This document shows, piece by piece, positions 35,401 to 50,400 of a stretch of 64,000 bases of DNA. Source of the DNA: Halichondria panicea (lineage: Eukaryota > Porifera > Demospongiae > Suberitida > Halichondriidae); NCBI RefSeq assembly GCF_963675165.1, contig NC_087393.1:3167502-3231501 (forward strand), written 5' to 3'. Within the stretch, counting starts at the first letter, position 1; each line of letters starts with the position of its first letter. A program made the translations under genes and the position numbers. The notes under the pieces are model-generated. The model was not told where the DNA came from. It was given only the letters and a program-made list of their open reading frames with translations, and searched no databases.

Positions 35401-38400
35401 CAATGAGGTAAGAACTCACAGGACTGCTGGCAGTGTATTGCATGCAGCTAGCTTTGCAGTAGCCTCATTACCATGCCCATTTTGCTTTAATAGAACAAAG
35501 TTGAACGAGCGTTATTTTAGAGACAACTCGGCCTGGCTAGCTTTGCAGACTCTCGTAGTTAACCAACAGCTAGCGCTTAATTAACATAAATTAACATAAA
35601 TTAACATAAATTGAATAGAAAGTTTTGTGCGACCAGATGATGCTGTGAAACATTCTAAAGAAACTGGAACAGCCTTCACTGTGAGTAATATTAGCCAGAA
35701 CTCGAGAAAGAAGCTTTAGTGCAAATCCACAAATCAAAAACCCTAAAGAACGTGCATGGCTATAATCATATAGAAGTTGTTATTTTTCCCCCTGTAATTA
35801 CAGCTGAAACAGACACAGACACACAGTCAGCTTTACCGTATCCCTTGTGCGGCTACGCCTCGAGGCATAATCATGTATACAAGAAAGGCACGATAAACTA
35901 CCTGTGTGGTCAATTTAAAGATGTGGTATTTTCTTGTGAAGGTATTATGTAACACTTTTATAACAAATGTTGCTAAAAGTGACAATAATTATGTGCCAAT
36001 CACATAATATACTGGTTGCAATAAATTACCCCCAAAAAGGGCAACCTTCTGCTGCTTTTGGCAGAAGGTTCCACACAAGGAAACTTTGTACGTGCATGCG
36101 AACAGATGATGCTACACACGATTTTGAGGTGACTTGCAAAACAGCCTTCACTGTAGCCATAACTCGAGAAAAGACGCTTCAGTTTACAAATTGTAATGCA
36201 GAAAACGAGGCTATAATTATAGAAGCCTTATGATAATGTACGGTATAGTGCAAAATTTTGACGCACTTAAATTTCGTGGAAGGGCCTCTAAAAGCATTTC
36301 ATTGAATACATTTTGTGGGTTGACTGCTAACCAGAAACATTCCCAGGCCACGCCTTTAGCAGATAATTCTAATAAAAGAACAATTTTCGTGTAGGATTGT
36401 TAACCCATGAAAACAGTGAAGCCTCTTTCTCGCTATGATGATTATGGTATAAAAGCTGCGCACGCACGCACGAATACACAGAGTCAGCTTTATATCGTAT
36501 TCTTTGTACAGTTACTCCTTGAGGGATAATTACAGCCCTTTATACTGATATGTGAGAAACAAACATGTCTATAGCTGAGGCTCACTCGTGTTCCAGTAGC
36601 AGCTGCAGTAGGAATGATCTGATGGTAGGAGTTTTATCCTGCTCCTTGTAAGGCGAGAGCTTGCTAGTTTGATTGTCTTGAAGGACAGTGTCTAACAGCG
36701 ATTTGACGAGTTCTGGCTCTGGGGCGTCCACACCACCGAAACACAAACTGGAAACAACTTCAATGAAGAATCGATTGCAACTTTTCTTAATTTTCAGTTT
36801 ATATGCCTTGAGTTTTTTATTGAACATCATGTTGTTCAAGAGTTGCTTGACCTCATCAAGGGTGACTTTCTTTAGAAAGTCTGAGTGATTCTTCAACTTC
36901 TATATGACCATGTGTATAGGATGAAAACCATTGCTACTAAGGAGACACATGCACTTACAATTTCTAGTCTCCTCATGATAAAAAGGATCCCATCAATTTT
37001 ACAGTGAGGGAGATACACCTTCTCAGCAAATATCTGTAAAGCTCTAATCCTGTACCACCTTAGCCTAAAAAAAATGCAAAGTATAGCTTAATTTGATGCA
37101 TCACAGTCTAACCTTGACTTGAAGGCAGCATCAATCCCAGAACTGGATCTTAGGATGGTGTCAATAACATTTTGAGACATACGGACATGGTTTAACCATC
37201 GCTGCAGGTCCCGCGTGACATTGCCCTGGTTAGGTTTGTGCAAAGGAGGGTTAAGGCCGGCCAGATACTGGTTTGTGGGGTCATCATCTTCCTGGTCCAA
37301 TTCTAGAACTCTTTGCACAGCATACAGATGAAGAGTGAAATCCTATACATCAGGGAAAAGTGAAGTTTGGAAATTGTGGACATTACCTAGCTATAAATTA
37401 TATTATTGACAATGTACGTAACTATAAACAAAGGGTGAAGATCAATTGGTATCAAACCAAATGTTCACCAACCTACCATAATTATATATTTAGCTACAGA
37501 ATTGAACACATAATTATAGTTGACCTACTTCTCCCGTCCTTTCGGTTGGATCCTTCCTAGATAGGGAGCGTAGGATCCCTGGTCTATACTGTACAAGCTG
37601 TCCAAACTGGAGCACCTTGGAGGAACACTGGCCATGAAGAAGATGGAGAGCCACTATTTTTCGAGAAAGTGATTCATGGCCATCCACAGAACATAAATCA
37701 TTCCGGTAGGTCATCGTGTCCAAGGCATCCATGATCAGCTGTAAGGAGACTTATGAAACAAGTGACAATTGAAAAACAATATATACATACCGTGTACTCC
37801 ATCCCACTTAGCTCACTCTTGTGACTACTTTTGTGGACGTAACGCACAAAGTCATGCAGATATAGTTGGTACAGCTTGTCAACATGGTCCTCCTCAACAC
37901 TGCCTAAGATTGTTCCCATGTCAGTCAGACTCAGAGCTTCACACAGTGAGAAATGTAGGCGTTGTTCAGTACCTAAATGTATGGTCATACAATCATGACA
38001 TTTAAACATTAAATGAACTGCACCAACCTAGCATGCCAGCTCTCTGGGCATCCACCATGTCCATTACAAACCATGAGAAAGGGAACCTGCAGTGGAAGTC
38101 AGTCCTTATGGTTGTCTTTCCCTCCGCTAGTGAGGAGAAGTCAATCCTCCCTCCCGTGAACTTGAATATATTCAGCCACAACCTTGATACAGGAGAACCC
38201 AGGTCCTTGGGATCAAGTAGGTCAAGGTTACAGTTCTGGTCAGCATGAGCAATGGTCTCAGCAAAGTAGGGGGTAATGACCTCATCGATACGGCGAGCCA
38301 AGACATTTCTGAATGTCCCTCCATTCTGTAGCTTTCTACCACTCATAGCCTCGTGGAGCACCCATTCTCTCTCGTCCACTCTCTCTCTTTCTCTCTGTAG

Positions 38401-41400
38401 CAGAGCCGAGTAGATGAACTGGATCAAAATATCGTAAAATGGAGCCTCACCTGTAATAAAATACAGGGAAATATAAAAGAAGAGCAATAGTAGGAGTTTA
38501 CCTAATTCTTCTGAATGTATTTTTGGAATGAGTGCCATGAGTTTCTGTATTCTATGCATTGCTCTGTCCCTCTGAGAATCTTTAAGCATTGAAACAGCAG
38601 CTTGCACACAGCCCAACAGGCGGTGGTGCTGAGGGTGAAACGATCCACTACCCTTTCCTTGCCTCACTTGTTCGGCCATTAATTTATCCTCTTGACATGG
38701 AACTTCTTCTACCTCAAATGAGTCTAGAGTAGGAACTTCAACAACTGGATGAGCAGTCACTGGACAAAGTGAGGATTCAAAAATGTTATGATCAGAATAT
38801 TGGGTGGGACTTGTAGGCAAAATGCTTTCAATATCCATTGTCAAATCACTTGGAGATAACCTGATTTGCATGGTGTCATTAGGCAACTTGTCAGCCAGCA
38901 TTAATTCCGAAGGAGGAAAGTCTACGTCAATTAGTGAAGGATCGTGCAGCTGTGCATCCTCAACTTTCATCATATTGCTGGCCTCATCCACACTGAGAAC
39001 AGTTCGGTTGACCTCAGATATTCTGGGCAGATGGGGAATACCCTCTCCATCACCAGACATGTCTTGATCACTGTCGATATCACTATCACTCATGCGCTGG
39101 CTATGCTCAGCAGAATCAGACATTTCATCTTCACTGTCCTTTCTTCCTGTCTCAATTCCAAACTGAGAGCTACTGTCTTGCTGTAGTTCCTGCTCATCAT
39201 TCCCCTCGTTTTTCTCTTTTAGTCGCCCAATAAAAAGTTCACTAATAGATGCATTCAGTGCCTGTTCAGGTATCACTGTAACCTCAGAAGTAGACCGTAA
39301 GTCATCAATGTGCACAGAGATCCAGGGATCCCCTTGAAAGCCAACAAACTGCGACTTGATTTCTTGTTGAGGCAGGCGGATGACAAACAATATATGAGTG
39401 ATATCATGGTTAGGGTTAGGGTTATTTTTAGCGTTTGCACGTATGGCTTCATCACAAACCCTATATCTGGCACACGCAATTAGATCAGAGTTCAAATGGC
39501 CTGAGTCGCACTGTACAATCAACAGGAACGGTGTAGGGTCATTGTGAAGAAATTTGGGGCTGTATAATAAGACAGAGTTGAAATGGTATTAGAAGTGACA
39601 GGTGACACACATACCCTATTTTATTTGAGAAGTCCAGCTCAGAATCAAACTCATGTAGATCGAAGTGTGCGAAGTTCATTCCTACAGCATCAGTTACTAT
39701 GGTTAACTCTTCATGGGTCATCAGTGGACAGTGAGTAGTGACCTGAAAATATATTACACGCACGCACACAAGGTTTACAACTGTGAAAACACTATAGGCC
39801 CTGCCCTACCTGCATGAACATCTGGCGATTGTTACTGCACTCATACTGTAGAAACTCTCCTATGGATGTGTGGTATTGGTGTTTGAAATACCAGCTTGTG
39901 AGACACTCAATCTCTTCTTGTAACAGGGTTGATTTACGAAGACGGATTATTGCATCGTCAGCAGCTGTTTGTAACAGAAGAAACTGGCTCAGTTTGAGAA
40001 CCTGCAAGCACAGTGAGATAATAATTATAGAACAATGTCTATAAGCTAAATGCATTTCCCTCTTTTATAAGAGGTTCAAAGAAGTTTGCTGTGTTCTGTG
40101 TTTGTATTGTCAATTCAATTGCTAATGTTTTGTAAGAATAACAGGATTATGAATGAGACAAGAGGGCATTAAAACCGGAGATTATTTTTTGCGTCCAATT
40201 TTGGAAATCCTCATTTGATCGAGTGCTTATCATTTATAGAAAGGTAGGGCAGGTAGGGGCAGGGATGGGCAGGGATAGACGAAGACAAATTTTGAACAAA
40301 GTCAAGTTGGTTGCAGCTAGCTAGAGATACTGATTGTATTTTTTAGATACTGATCGTCTACTGTTACAGTAGCCTCGATCCCAGGCCGCACTTCACTCAG
40401 GGAAGTGGGCCTGGTATCGACTGCTTGCGCATGCGCTAATATATCCCCCCGGTATCTGGGGGCTTTGGATAACATTGTACATGCTCAGTAAAATAATGAC
40501 ATCACAACAAACGGAAGTGGATTGAAGGAAGTAGATAGAAAGTTCGATTGAAGGTTTCTAGCCCATCGGATAGCATTCTCTGATAGCTACCCCTAGCCTG
40601 CTATGTTAACAAAATACTCACAGCCTGCAACAGTGTGGAAGACGATCGTCTGAACGGAGTGAAAGCTGACAAGAGCCTATATGGACAGGCCACGCCCATT
40701 TAACACTAACTTTGGTGAAAGTCTACTATATATACTACTGCTAATGCAGAATAAAATAGCTGTACAACAAACATACACAGCTCTGTCTTTAGCTAGCTAG
40801 CTATATTGCTCTGTGTATGACTTTTATGATATTTTCTCTGATGAATTCAGTATTAAAGGAGGGAAAAATATCCAATAATTTTGCGCATGCGCAAGCAGCA
40901 TGCAAGGCCTTCTTTTCTATGAAGGCCGGTGAAGGAGGCTACTCTTACAGTATAGAGACCAAACTGTTCCATTTACGTGCAGTACTCTGCGTTTGTTTTG
41001 ATTCCTTTGCACACAAGCAAAACGACGGTCTGACCACAAATGAAGCGACCTAGTGTCCTACACAAACTGCTAATTGGATTCGTAGTAATTAAGGCAATTG
41101 CTAGTTTCTACATGTTGATGTCTGTAAGCAAAGTAACCACGTAACCACAGCGTAGTACGTAAGAGAAGGCAGACTGGGTCTAATTAGGTGCAACTAGGAG
41201 CAAATGAGAACATGAGAGTGCTACTACACGGAATCAATATAGTCCTACATTGATCTTAAATCGCTAAGTACTGCTAACCATACTTAAAATGATTTTCAGA
41301 TCAAAGGCGCTATCAGCAGCTATGTACACAGCAAGTTAGAACATTACAAAAGGAATGTTGTGGCTAGAGTGTGGATGATAATTAAGCCTCGGTGCGCATG

Positions 41401-44400
41401 CGCAAGTGAGGTATACGGTAGTGTGTTTGTGTTTGTGTGTGTAGACTGCTACAGCTGCTCAAGGAGCAATGAAGTGCAAGTAAGAGTTTCTATAGGCTTC
41501 TAGTTATGTTTTCTTGGATTTTATTTTGTGGATTTGCAAAATAATGCTTCGTTCTCGAGATATGCCTAGTTTTGCTTACTTGGAATGCCATTGCAGCCTT
41601 TTCAGAAGAGTGCGTAGCAAAACTTGTTCACTGAGTGTTGCTACTCTAGTACTTAGTAGTTAGCTCTGCACTAGAACGCTAGCTATTGGTAGCTGCAAGA
41701 GTGAGACGAGAGCTCCAAGGCTCTGCTGATACAGCCATTAATTTTAGACTTGATTTTTTGGCATCGATCGTTTTTAAACATTATGGTCGATCATTCATTA
41801 CACACTCTTTGAGTTTTCATGCAATAATGCCAAAAATTAATATTCATCATATAAATCGATGTGTGTAGTTTTGTGTTATGTAGCTTTTGCACCTCCACCG
41901 AGGCATCAGACCGCAGTGCTTTCATTATATTGATTACTCATTGTGCAGGGTTTTGTGAATCTTTGCAACATCAACAATAGCTGGAATAAGCGTTCCTTAC
42001 ATGTTTGCACCAGTGGTATTCCACCTTAGGTTACTATTATAGACGGGTAGTAATTTTAGATTTTTCTCCGTTTTTAGGGTACTAACTTTGGCTTGTCAAA
42101 AGATGAGATTTATGGAAAGTTTGGAGTTTATTTAGCACACTCTCAAAAATACATTTTCATTAAAAGAAGAAAAAAATTTGCAAAAATTTGCTGAAATTAG
42201 TACCCGTAACAGGTAAGCGCTCAATCCTTAATGCTTTTTTGATGTACGTTGCTAAAACCCTGATGAATAGTAAGATAGTAGCAATCTAATCAGCGTACTA
42301 TGCAAACAGAACTGAAACTTTAATTTGGCCTATACAACTGTACATGAGATGGAACACAATGTACTGTAACTTTACTCACCCGCGTGAAGTTTACAACGGA
42401 AATCTGTTGGTCTGGCCCTCTGGAAGGTACTTATCTACGTAATACTAGATACACGCATAAGCCTTGCGCAGATCAAATTTCCTTGCTCATTGTGGTCAGG
42501 CTTCAAAGGCATTCATGCCTGGGTAATTGCCGAGTGCCTTAGCACCAAGCAACGTACTAATACTGCATCGAATCTCAGTGTTGTATTATATAATAATTAT
42601 TCACTATTATGCATTATCAGCCGCACATGTACAGAGCTTGGAGTGACCCAGCCAGCTACGTACAATGCATAATTATGCCAATAGTAGATCAGTTTGGAGG
42701 TAAAAACCAAACGTATCCACACCCAATTCTGCATTCCTGAGCGTGACATTCCTGAGCGTGACGTGACATACATACAAAAGTTCTTTGAGATGCGATGCAG
42801 TATTATATAGTTACGGCGCAAGAGCGTAGCCAGGATTTTTTGGAAGAGAGGGCAAAACTTATCAGCCGCGCAGCGCCGAAATTTTGACCGGAAGCCACGC
42901 CTCTTAATTATGACGTCACAATTGACTTCTCTATTTAGTTGGGTGTGGCCTGATGTTTTATTTGCATAGAAGAAGCTAGTTTAGCAAATAACAAGAACTG
43001 TCTATAGATTTAGACCAGAATAGCTCACAGTTTAGAGACTACATCGTTTTGCTTGCCTACTAGCTAGCTAACTGCAGCAAGATTCCGAAGAAAGGGAGTG
43101 CTCAGCAAGATAATCAGATACAATAACTTGAGCAGAGTAGTAGAGATCCAGAAAAAGGGGGGGGCATTTGCCCCCTTTGCCACCCCCTGGCTATGCCACT
43201 GCGGCGCTCGGTAATTAATTATAGATGCCAAAAAGGTCTGCTCTTGCAAGATAGTTAGGGGTAATAATAGTAACTGAGAGCAGCCGGCCCAGAGTTTGTG
43301 TAGAGCAGGGTGTCATACAGGATTTTGAAGTAGAGGGGGAAAGAAGAAAGTAACTAGCTAAAAAAAAGGTCAACTGATATTTCAATACTCTGTTAGTACC
43401 GTATAGCGGGTAATTTTCGTTATTTTCGTGGGCAGGCTGACCTCCACGAAATTTTAATGTAGGCGTGGCTTATCGGAACGTAGGAATGCTGTGCAGCCAT
43501 GAGACTAAACAAAATTTTTACTCACGAAAACCACCTTTCTCGAGTTGAATGAATTTTTTACCCCACGAAACTTACCCGCTACATGTATACGGTATATAAA
43601 ATTGACCCCAACTAGTACCTGAAGGCAAATTTTAGGGGGGGGGGGAGTATCCCCACTTTCCCCCTGTATAGTCATAACAATTCACCCGTATATGCTTTTT
43701 TATGTTAAGGGATAAGATTAAACTACAAACACTCTGCCCATGCATCCTTACTACACATTAATCCGGACAGACATTATTTTATTGTTGTAAGGGGCCCGGG
43801 AAAATGGGGGCCGAGCCAGCTCTTCGGCTGTCTGAGATCACACCTGGTGCATTTTCCGAGTGACAGTATATTCACTTTTAGCTAGCAGTAAAAAAAGGAG
43901 ATAGAGATGGCACACATTTGATAGGCCTTCCAAGCAAAGTAGCTGTACGCATTTAGATATAAATCAATATCACTTTTCATGTTTACCTGTTTACCATGTC
44001 TGACCTCAAGTGCATGTGTGTTCACACATGAAATAAACACACAGTAATATCAAGGGCGTATAAAAAGAGAGAGGGCATGCAACAGCTTGCGAGCAAAAAC
44101 TAAAGTGGGCGGTGGAAAAGTACTTGATTTTTATGTACTTTATAGTTTTTGTACGCACGTAGGATTAATAGTCAGTTGCAAGCCCTCTCTCTTTTATACG
44201 CCCTTGGTAATATCAGGAGCACATTACAGAAGGAGCGTCTTACCTCGAGAATCGCATCTTGTGGAAGTTTGCAAAGCATAACCTTATATGCAAAACCGCT
44301 AAGTGGGTGATATCATCTGCAGGCGAGTGCTAATTGAGCTGACGGTGTACTTTTACCAAGCATAGGTCAATAAAAATGAAAAGCTACAGCTAGCTAGTTT

Positions 44401-47400
44401 AGCTATAGGCCTGGTAGTAATTAAGCTCTCTCTTCTAAGAACCCCAGTAAGACTCCCTACTGCAAAAGCAAAGCGCCTAGTATGCATGTGTGTTAGTCTA
44501 GGTCTAGCAAACTTTCTCAGTAATTGGATATACATATGCTCCTCTTTTAGAATTTTCTGTACCTCACCAATGACAGTCTCTTCCATGATGTATACCAACA
44601 TCCATCAAAGACCTAGCTATTCATTTTTGCTCAACCTAGCTCTCCTGCTGCTGCACTACATACAAAATCTGTTCATAATGATAATCACAGGCTGACCACG
44701 GTCTGTAATTTATATACACAGTACTTACACACTTTTCTTATAAGGCAATGCGGCGTTTACGAAAACACACGAGATGCGATTTCTGAACCCATGCACAGTT
44801 AGACGCTCCTTCTGTAATATGCTTCTGGTAATATCCAGAGTTCATATAGTAATCATGCATACAGTAGAACATCGATTATCCGGCCCTCCATTATCTGGAA
44901 CCAGCTTGGAAGTTTCTTTTTAATCAATTTAGGAAATGGGCGTGTCCCTGAAATGCGCATGCGCATTGCAGCTGTTACTATGGAGACAGGTCTGCTTATC
45001 TTCTGCCATGTGGCACTGCGCTGTTTATCAATAAAGTGGATGGATCAAGGCGTGGTTTATCTATTTGATTATCCGGTTATTCGGCCTGCCTCTGGAACCA
45101 AGGTGTCCAGATAATCGAGGTTCTACTGTACCTTGCATCAGGTGTATTCCAAAAGTAACATGACTGACTTTCTGTCTGAAACACGTGGTCAAATAATAAT
45201 GACAATTTGGCAAAAACATTATTGTTGCATCGAGGCAAGTGGCGGCATAGAGTATATTTACGTACTGTTTTAGGGGCGTTTAGGATCCCAGGATGGGGTA
45301 AAATGCCTCACCCCCATAAATGAAACCTTGTTGGGGCGAGCGAAGCGAGTCCCTTCCTTGTGATAACGTTGCAATTTTGTCTGTCTGTGTGTGTGCCTGT
45401 CATGGACCGACACGATATTAGTTTTTTGTAATCGTGACCCTTTACCAACTTTTACGTGAAAGCTGCGCATGGGCACAAGAGCTAGCTACACTCAGGAACG
45501 AAGGCTCAAACAAAACACAGAGACTCTTGAGGCCACAGGCACGCCTATAGCTACAGCAGGTCAGAGCAGCTCAGATGGAGATCTTCTGAGCCTGAGATCA
45601 CACAGGCACGCCTGCAGGAGGTCACAACAGCTTACTTGCCATGTTTCATCAAGGATAGGTCACTTCATGCAAGTCTTGTGTTTTGTGATAATATTAAAAC
45701 CTGCTAGCTCAACAGGACAACACAGAGACCAGACACTACGGCCGGGCAGGTCAGACCAGTTCATGCAGATGGAGACTTCTGAAGTAGCACAGGCACCTTT
45801 AGAGAACACAGCACTACGGCAGGTCAGACCAGCTCAGATGGAAACTTCTGAGGCCACACAGGCACACTTACAACAGGTGTGCTCAGTTCTTTTGGCATAA
45901 TGAGTTGAAATCATAGATCTATATATAAACCAGATACACAATTCGCGCACACTCGCCCCACAATGTTGTACATTCTCCTAGTTATGGTCTGATTTCACTA
46001 AATAAAAATATTAATGATGACAGTATAACATCAGCACTAGGCTTCCACTTACTGAGTCAGACCACTGTGGTGAGTTCTCGGACAAGTCAGCGAAGTCCTC
46101 ACCAATGATACCAGCCCTCTGCAGTTGTTCAGACTTGCTAACAAGCGACTGTTTTTGTTGTAGTCCCTTCAAGAGATTAGTGGCCTGGAACACAACTGCT
46201 GCAGGTGTGTCCTTCTGGTAGCCAATGAATGCATGGGCTTCACTGAAGTGATTGCCTCTAAAGTCACTACATACATGGATCGAGAAAATAAATTTATATC
46301 AATGGGTTAAAAAAACAGGTTACCTTGTTTTTGAGAAATCCTGAATCCATTTATCAAACACTGTCAGAATATTGCTCTGCCAGTCTTCGAGCACAGAGGA
46401 GGTAAGGACAAAGTGTTTCTCAAGGCGGTTGATGAGGGGGGTAGGGAATTTCTTGTACACAGTGTCTTTCTCAGCTATCAGGATAAGCCTGTGGGGAAGT
46501 ATAACAGTTATATATTTATAATACTTAATGATGTACTCTGCATGATACACGTACTATAATATGGAATATCAATTGACACTCTCAGTATCTACTTCGCATA
46601 TACTCTACTTTATACTATGTACAAAATCTCAAAAATTGTGGAAAGCAAAGAATGCTTACATGCCCATAAGTATCATATGGCACACGATACACAAGAAGGC
46701 AGAGGTCAAGTTTATTATAACAAAGGATCATTACCCGAGGCCATGCCACGGCCAGCGGGTATAGTAGTCCGTTGGTTTGTGACATCTGAGTCTGCTCACC
46801 TGGCTGCCATATAGCATATGCACTGCATGCGTTTATATGTAGCATGGATAGCCTCCACACAACAAGTTATATTACTTTTAATAGTGATGTCAGAGCCTCG
46901 TTGTCGAATAAAAGTGAGCAAAAGCTAACTTGCACGTTGGCCATAGCTCTACAAGCATCATTTATTTGAGGTACGAAATTACAAATGAAGTGATCCTGTA
47001 CCAGGAACAATGGAAAAAAGGGTAGAAAGTTAGAAATTATGATTGTTTCTTTAATCTTTGCCCCTATAAGCCCTAGATACCAGCTGGAGCCATATTCCTA
47101 AGACTCTAGGTAATATAGGCTTCTAGTCTTTGCTGTGATCCTATAGCTAGTCCACCACAGTGCACGTCTCATACCAAAGCTCTGTTCTCCAAAGTTTCAG
47201 CATGCCTCTTAGTCTATTAATTGCTCATTTTTGTTACTTGCTACTTGGCCAGCTTCCATGCTTCATACAACTGCTTTATTGTATTCATGTAACAGCCAAG
47301 GGTTAGCACTTCAGTGCTCTAGTTACCTAATGAAAGCGCCGTGGGTGCTGATGCCTCGGTGGATGTGTCATGCAAAGCTACATAACATAAAGTACTAGCT

Positions 47401-50400
47401 ATTCACACATGATGTCATAATTTGCATGCAGGGAAACTCACTCTTGCAGCTACCAATAGCTAGCGTTCCTAGTGCAAACTATACTATTAAAGTAGGGTAG
47501 AACACTCCATGGACCTTCTGAAAAGGCTGCAATGACATTCCAAGTAGGCATAACTCGAGAACGAAGCATTATTTTGCAAATCCACGTATTAAAACCCAAG
47601 AAAACGTTACTAGAAGCCTATAGAAACTCTTACTTGCACTTCCTTGATCCTTGAGCAGCTGTAGCAGTCTAAACAGACACACTACTGTATATTTTGCTTG
47701 CGCATGCGCAGATTCCTATTGCATTGGAATTGCCCACGCATCAATGTACTACACAGTTTAAAAAGTACTCAGTAGTAAATGTGGTTTGTCATAGCACAAA
47801 GTACAAGCAACCTGTAGGTTACTGTACAGCGGGTATATTTCGAGGGTATAAATGTTTGTGGTTTTCGCTGATCAAGCATCTACCGTGAACATTTATACCC
47901 CCGAATTTAATATCGCATGCATGCATGCTGCAGAAAGGCTGCTATTCCGCAAAAACCTTTCTAGCGGTCATCCTGCGAAAGTTTATACCCTTGAAATATA
48001 CCCGCTATACGGTATCTTGTGTCAGGAGTTTTCCTGTTTTTTTGTGTATTAGATTTTACTATCGTGTAGTTATTAGTACTCCCGAGGGCGCATAGAACTG
48101 CCCTTGGGTACAAATCTAATACACGAATTACTTTTTCACACTTTACGATGCATGGTTTTGCAAAAATAAAAATAGCAATAATACTGTGGAGCTGTCAGTG
48201 CCGCATAGCAGTTTCGGGGGGGGGGGGGGGAGGAAAATCGATTTCAATATTGACGACCATTATCAACTATAGCACTAAAGTGCTAACCCTCGGCTGTTTA
48301 CATGGTTTACACGAATATTAAGATACGATAAGTGCAGTAGTATGTAATGAGATGGAAGCTGACTAGAGGCATGCTGATACTTCTGTGAACAGAGTTTTAG
48401 TGGTGCATGATAAATCCAAGTGGACTAGGAGTAGGATATATCACAGCAAAGTCAAAAAGCCTGGAGTCTTAGAAATAATTATGGCTCCTGGAGGCTAGGA
48501 TAAGTAAAGAAGCAACAAACCCCAACCATCAGTCTATCTTCTACATACTCTTTTCCCACTGTTCCTGCATGGTACGGGATCACTTCAGCTATAAATACGT
48601 GCCTCGAACAAAGACCGCTGGTAGATCTTACCAATGCAGCCATAGATAGAATAAGCCAACGTGCAAGTTCAAGCTTCTTAGCTTTTACGACAACAAAGCT
48701 TTAACATCAAAATCTGCCACTATTGAAACTTTGAGTGAAGGCTATCCATGCTGTAAACGCAGCGCAATGGAATCTAGAGACAGGCTCCTAGCTATAGGCA
48801 ACAACAATTAACTAGTCACAACAAATTGACTTCACAGTGTAGCTTAACCAAATTCTTAGATCGAGGAGCAAAACATCAACTGACAATACAGGTAAATTGA
48901 AATGAGGTAAAAAAGGTGAACAAAACCTTAAATATGTGGAGCGGGGCCCCAGAGGCTCGCACAACAACAAAGGGAGGAAGTGGAGCATTAACAATGAGAA
49001 TTGTTAGAAAAGAGTGATATATCGATATCAACATCAACATCAAATCATGGTTAAGGTAGTAGTCGTAACATAAGGTGCTAATAAGGTTCTAATTTAAAGT
49101 AAGGTGCATTGAGCGTGAACACCAGACGACTACTACCTGCTGGCCGCGGGTAATATTTATGCTTTTCAATAAAGTAGAGTAACTTAATTGGCATATATAC
49201 AGGTTTAAATGGGGCTACCGAATTGCCTAAATATTCTTGTCTCGATCATCAACGGTCATGAGATTTGTTTTTGGGACTCATTACTCCCTTACTAACTTCC
49301 ATGTAAATTATTGTGCATACTTCATATGGCATACAGGCGGGACACAGATCTCCTTAGCCTTCTCGACAACGCAATAGAAGGTATAAGCCACAAAATCACA
49401 GGAGACTATGTATTTACAGGGGCGTAGCCAGGATTTGAGAGAGGAGGGTGCTGGATGAATGGATTGTGCAAAATGCGCCCCAACGGGGGTCTGAGGGCAG
49501 TCCCCCAGAAAATGTTGATTGTTACATGCTCTGAGATTGATTCTAATGCAATCTGGCCAAAGAAATGAGAGTACTGCTGCTTTGAGGGTACTGGTGGTTA
49601 AGCTACATCTTCGTCTGAAGATGTCCTGCAATGTTTTGAGTTGTGACAATTAAATCAGCTGCTAACCAGGTTCTGCTTGTGAATTAGCAGAACAGGGTGG
49701 CAAGCCACTTGCAGTTGCAGTGCTGCTCTGTGAACTGGGCTCAACTGAAAAATACTCAAAAAGTATGATGATGACGGTGATAGCTGCTGAACAGTCTGCA
49801 ACGTGGGGGCCGGACCAGAGGAGGAATGCCAGTGTCAAAAGGTCACTAATTAAAACACCACGTGGCCCTATGTTTACATGTAAAACTGAGTTTACCCTCG
49901 CGCCCCTGTTATACACCATCAATAGCTTGATCCTCTTTATAATCACAACAGAAATCGGTTGAGCTATCGCGCCCCAGAGGAATCAGCTTGAGAGAGGAGA
50001 TCCAGGATTTAATTGCAACCTTTGACCTTTTATTGCATTCTTCAAAACCACAAGATATGAAAATTAGCCTTCCGTGGCTAGGGTATAAATTTTGATGTAC
50101 TGGCTTGCTGCACTGGATAATCTAGGTATAGTAAGCTTTCCAAGCAGGCAAATAAAGAACAGAAGCGCTAAGCTGCTATATGCAGCAAAGGTCAAGAACC
50201 CAGAACAAGAATGTTTAATCCTTCATTAAACGTGACCCTATTGACCCTGGCGTTCCTCCTCTGGGGCCGGACCTTGGTCTCTGCTCAGCCCACGTGGCTT
50301 TGCGCATGTGCACTGACTAGAATGAATATTTGGAGGTGGAGCTAGCTAGTTGGAGGTGGAGATTTGAGTAGAGTTCTCTCAGCTAGCTAGCTACCTTAGC

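Larger units (their letters stand above)
40002..46052. other. RNF213-like intron (6.1 kb), repeat-rich
   Basis: It holds a TAGCCTCGA element (40370), a dispersed repeat (about 41470-41870), a hAT-like remnant (about 42830-43205), MITEs (43397, 44051, 44862) and a minisatellite (about 45510-45880). Splicing across it joins EEYDSP-like linker residues to LKLSQFLLLQTAADDAI; no host exon is recognised inside. Confidence 0.65.

Noticed and set aside
39408..39424. Telomere-like (TTAGGG)n repeat
   Set aside because: Only about two and a half units, and they lie in frame in a conserved RNF213-like exon (NPNPNH).
45469..45900. 143-codon ORF as a gene
   Set aside because: It is a translation of an imperfect minisatellite inside an RNF213-like intron, with no known domain.
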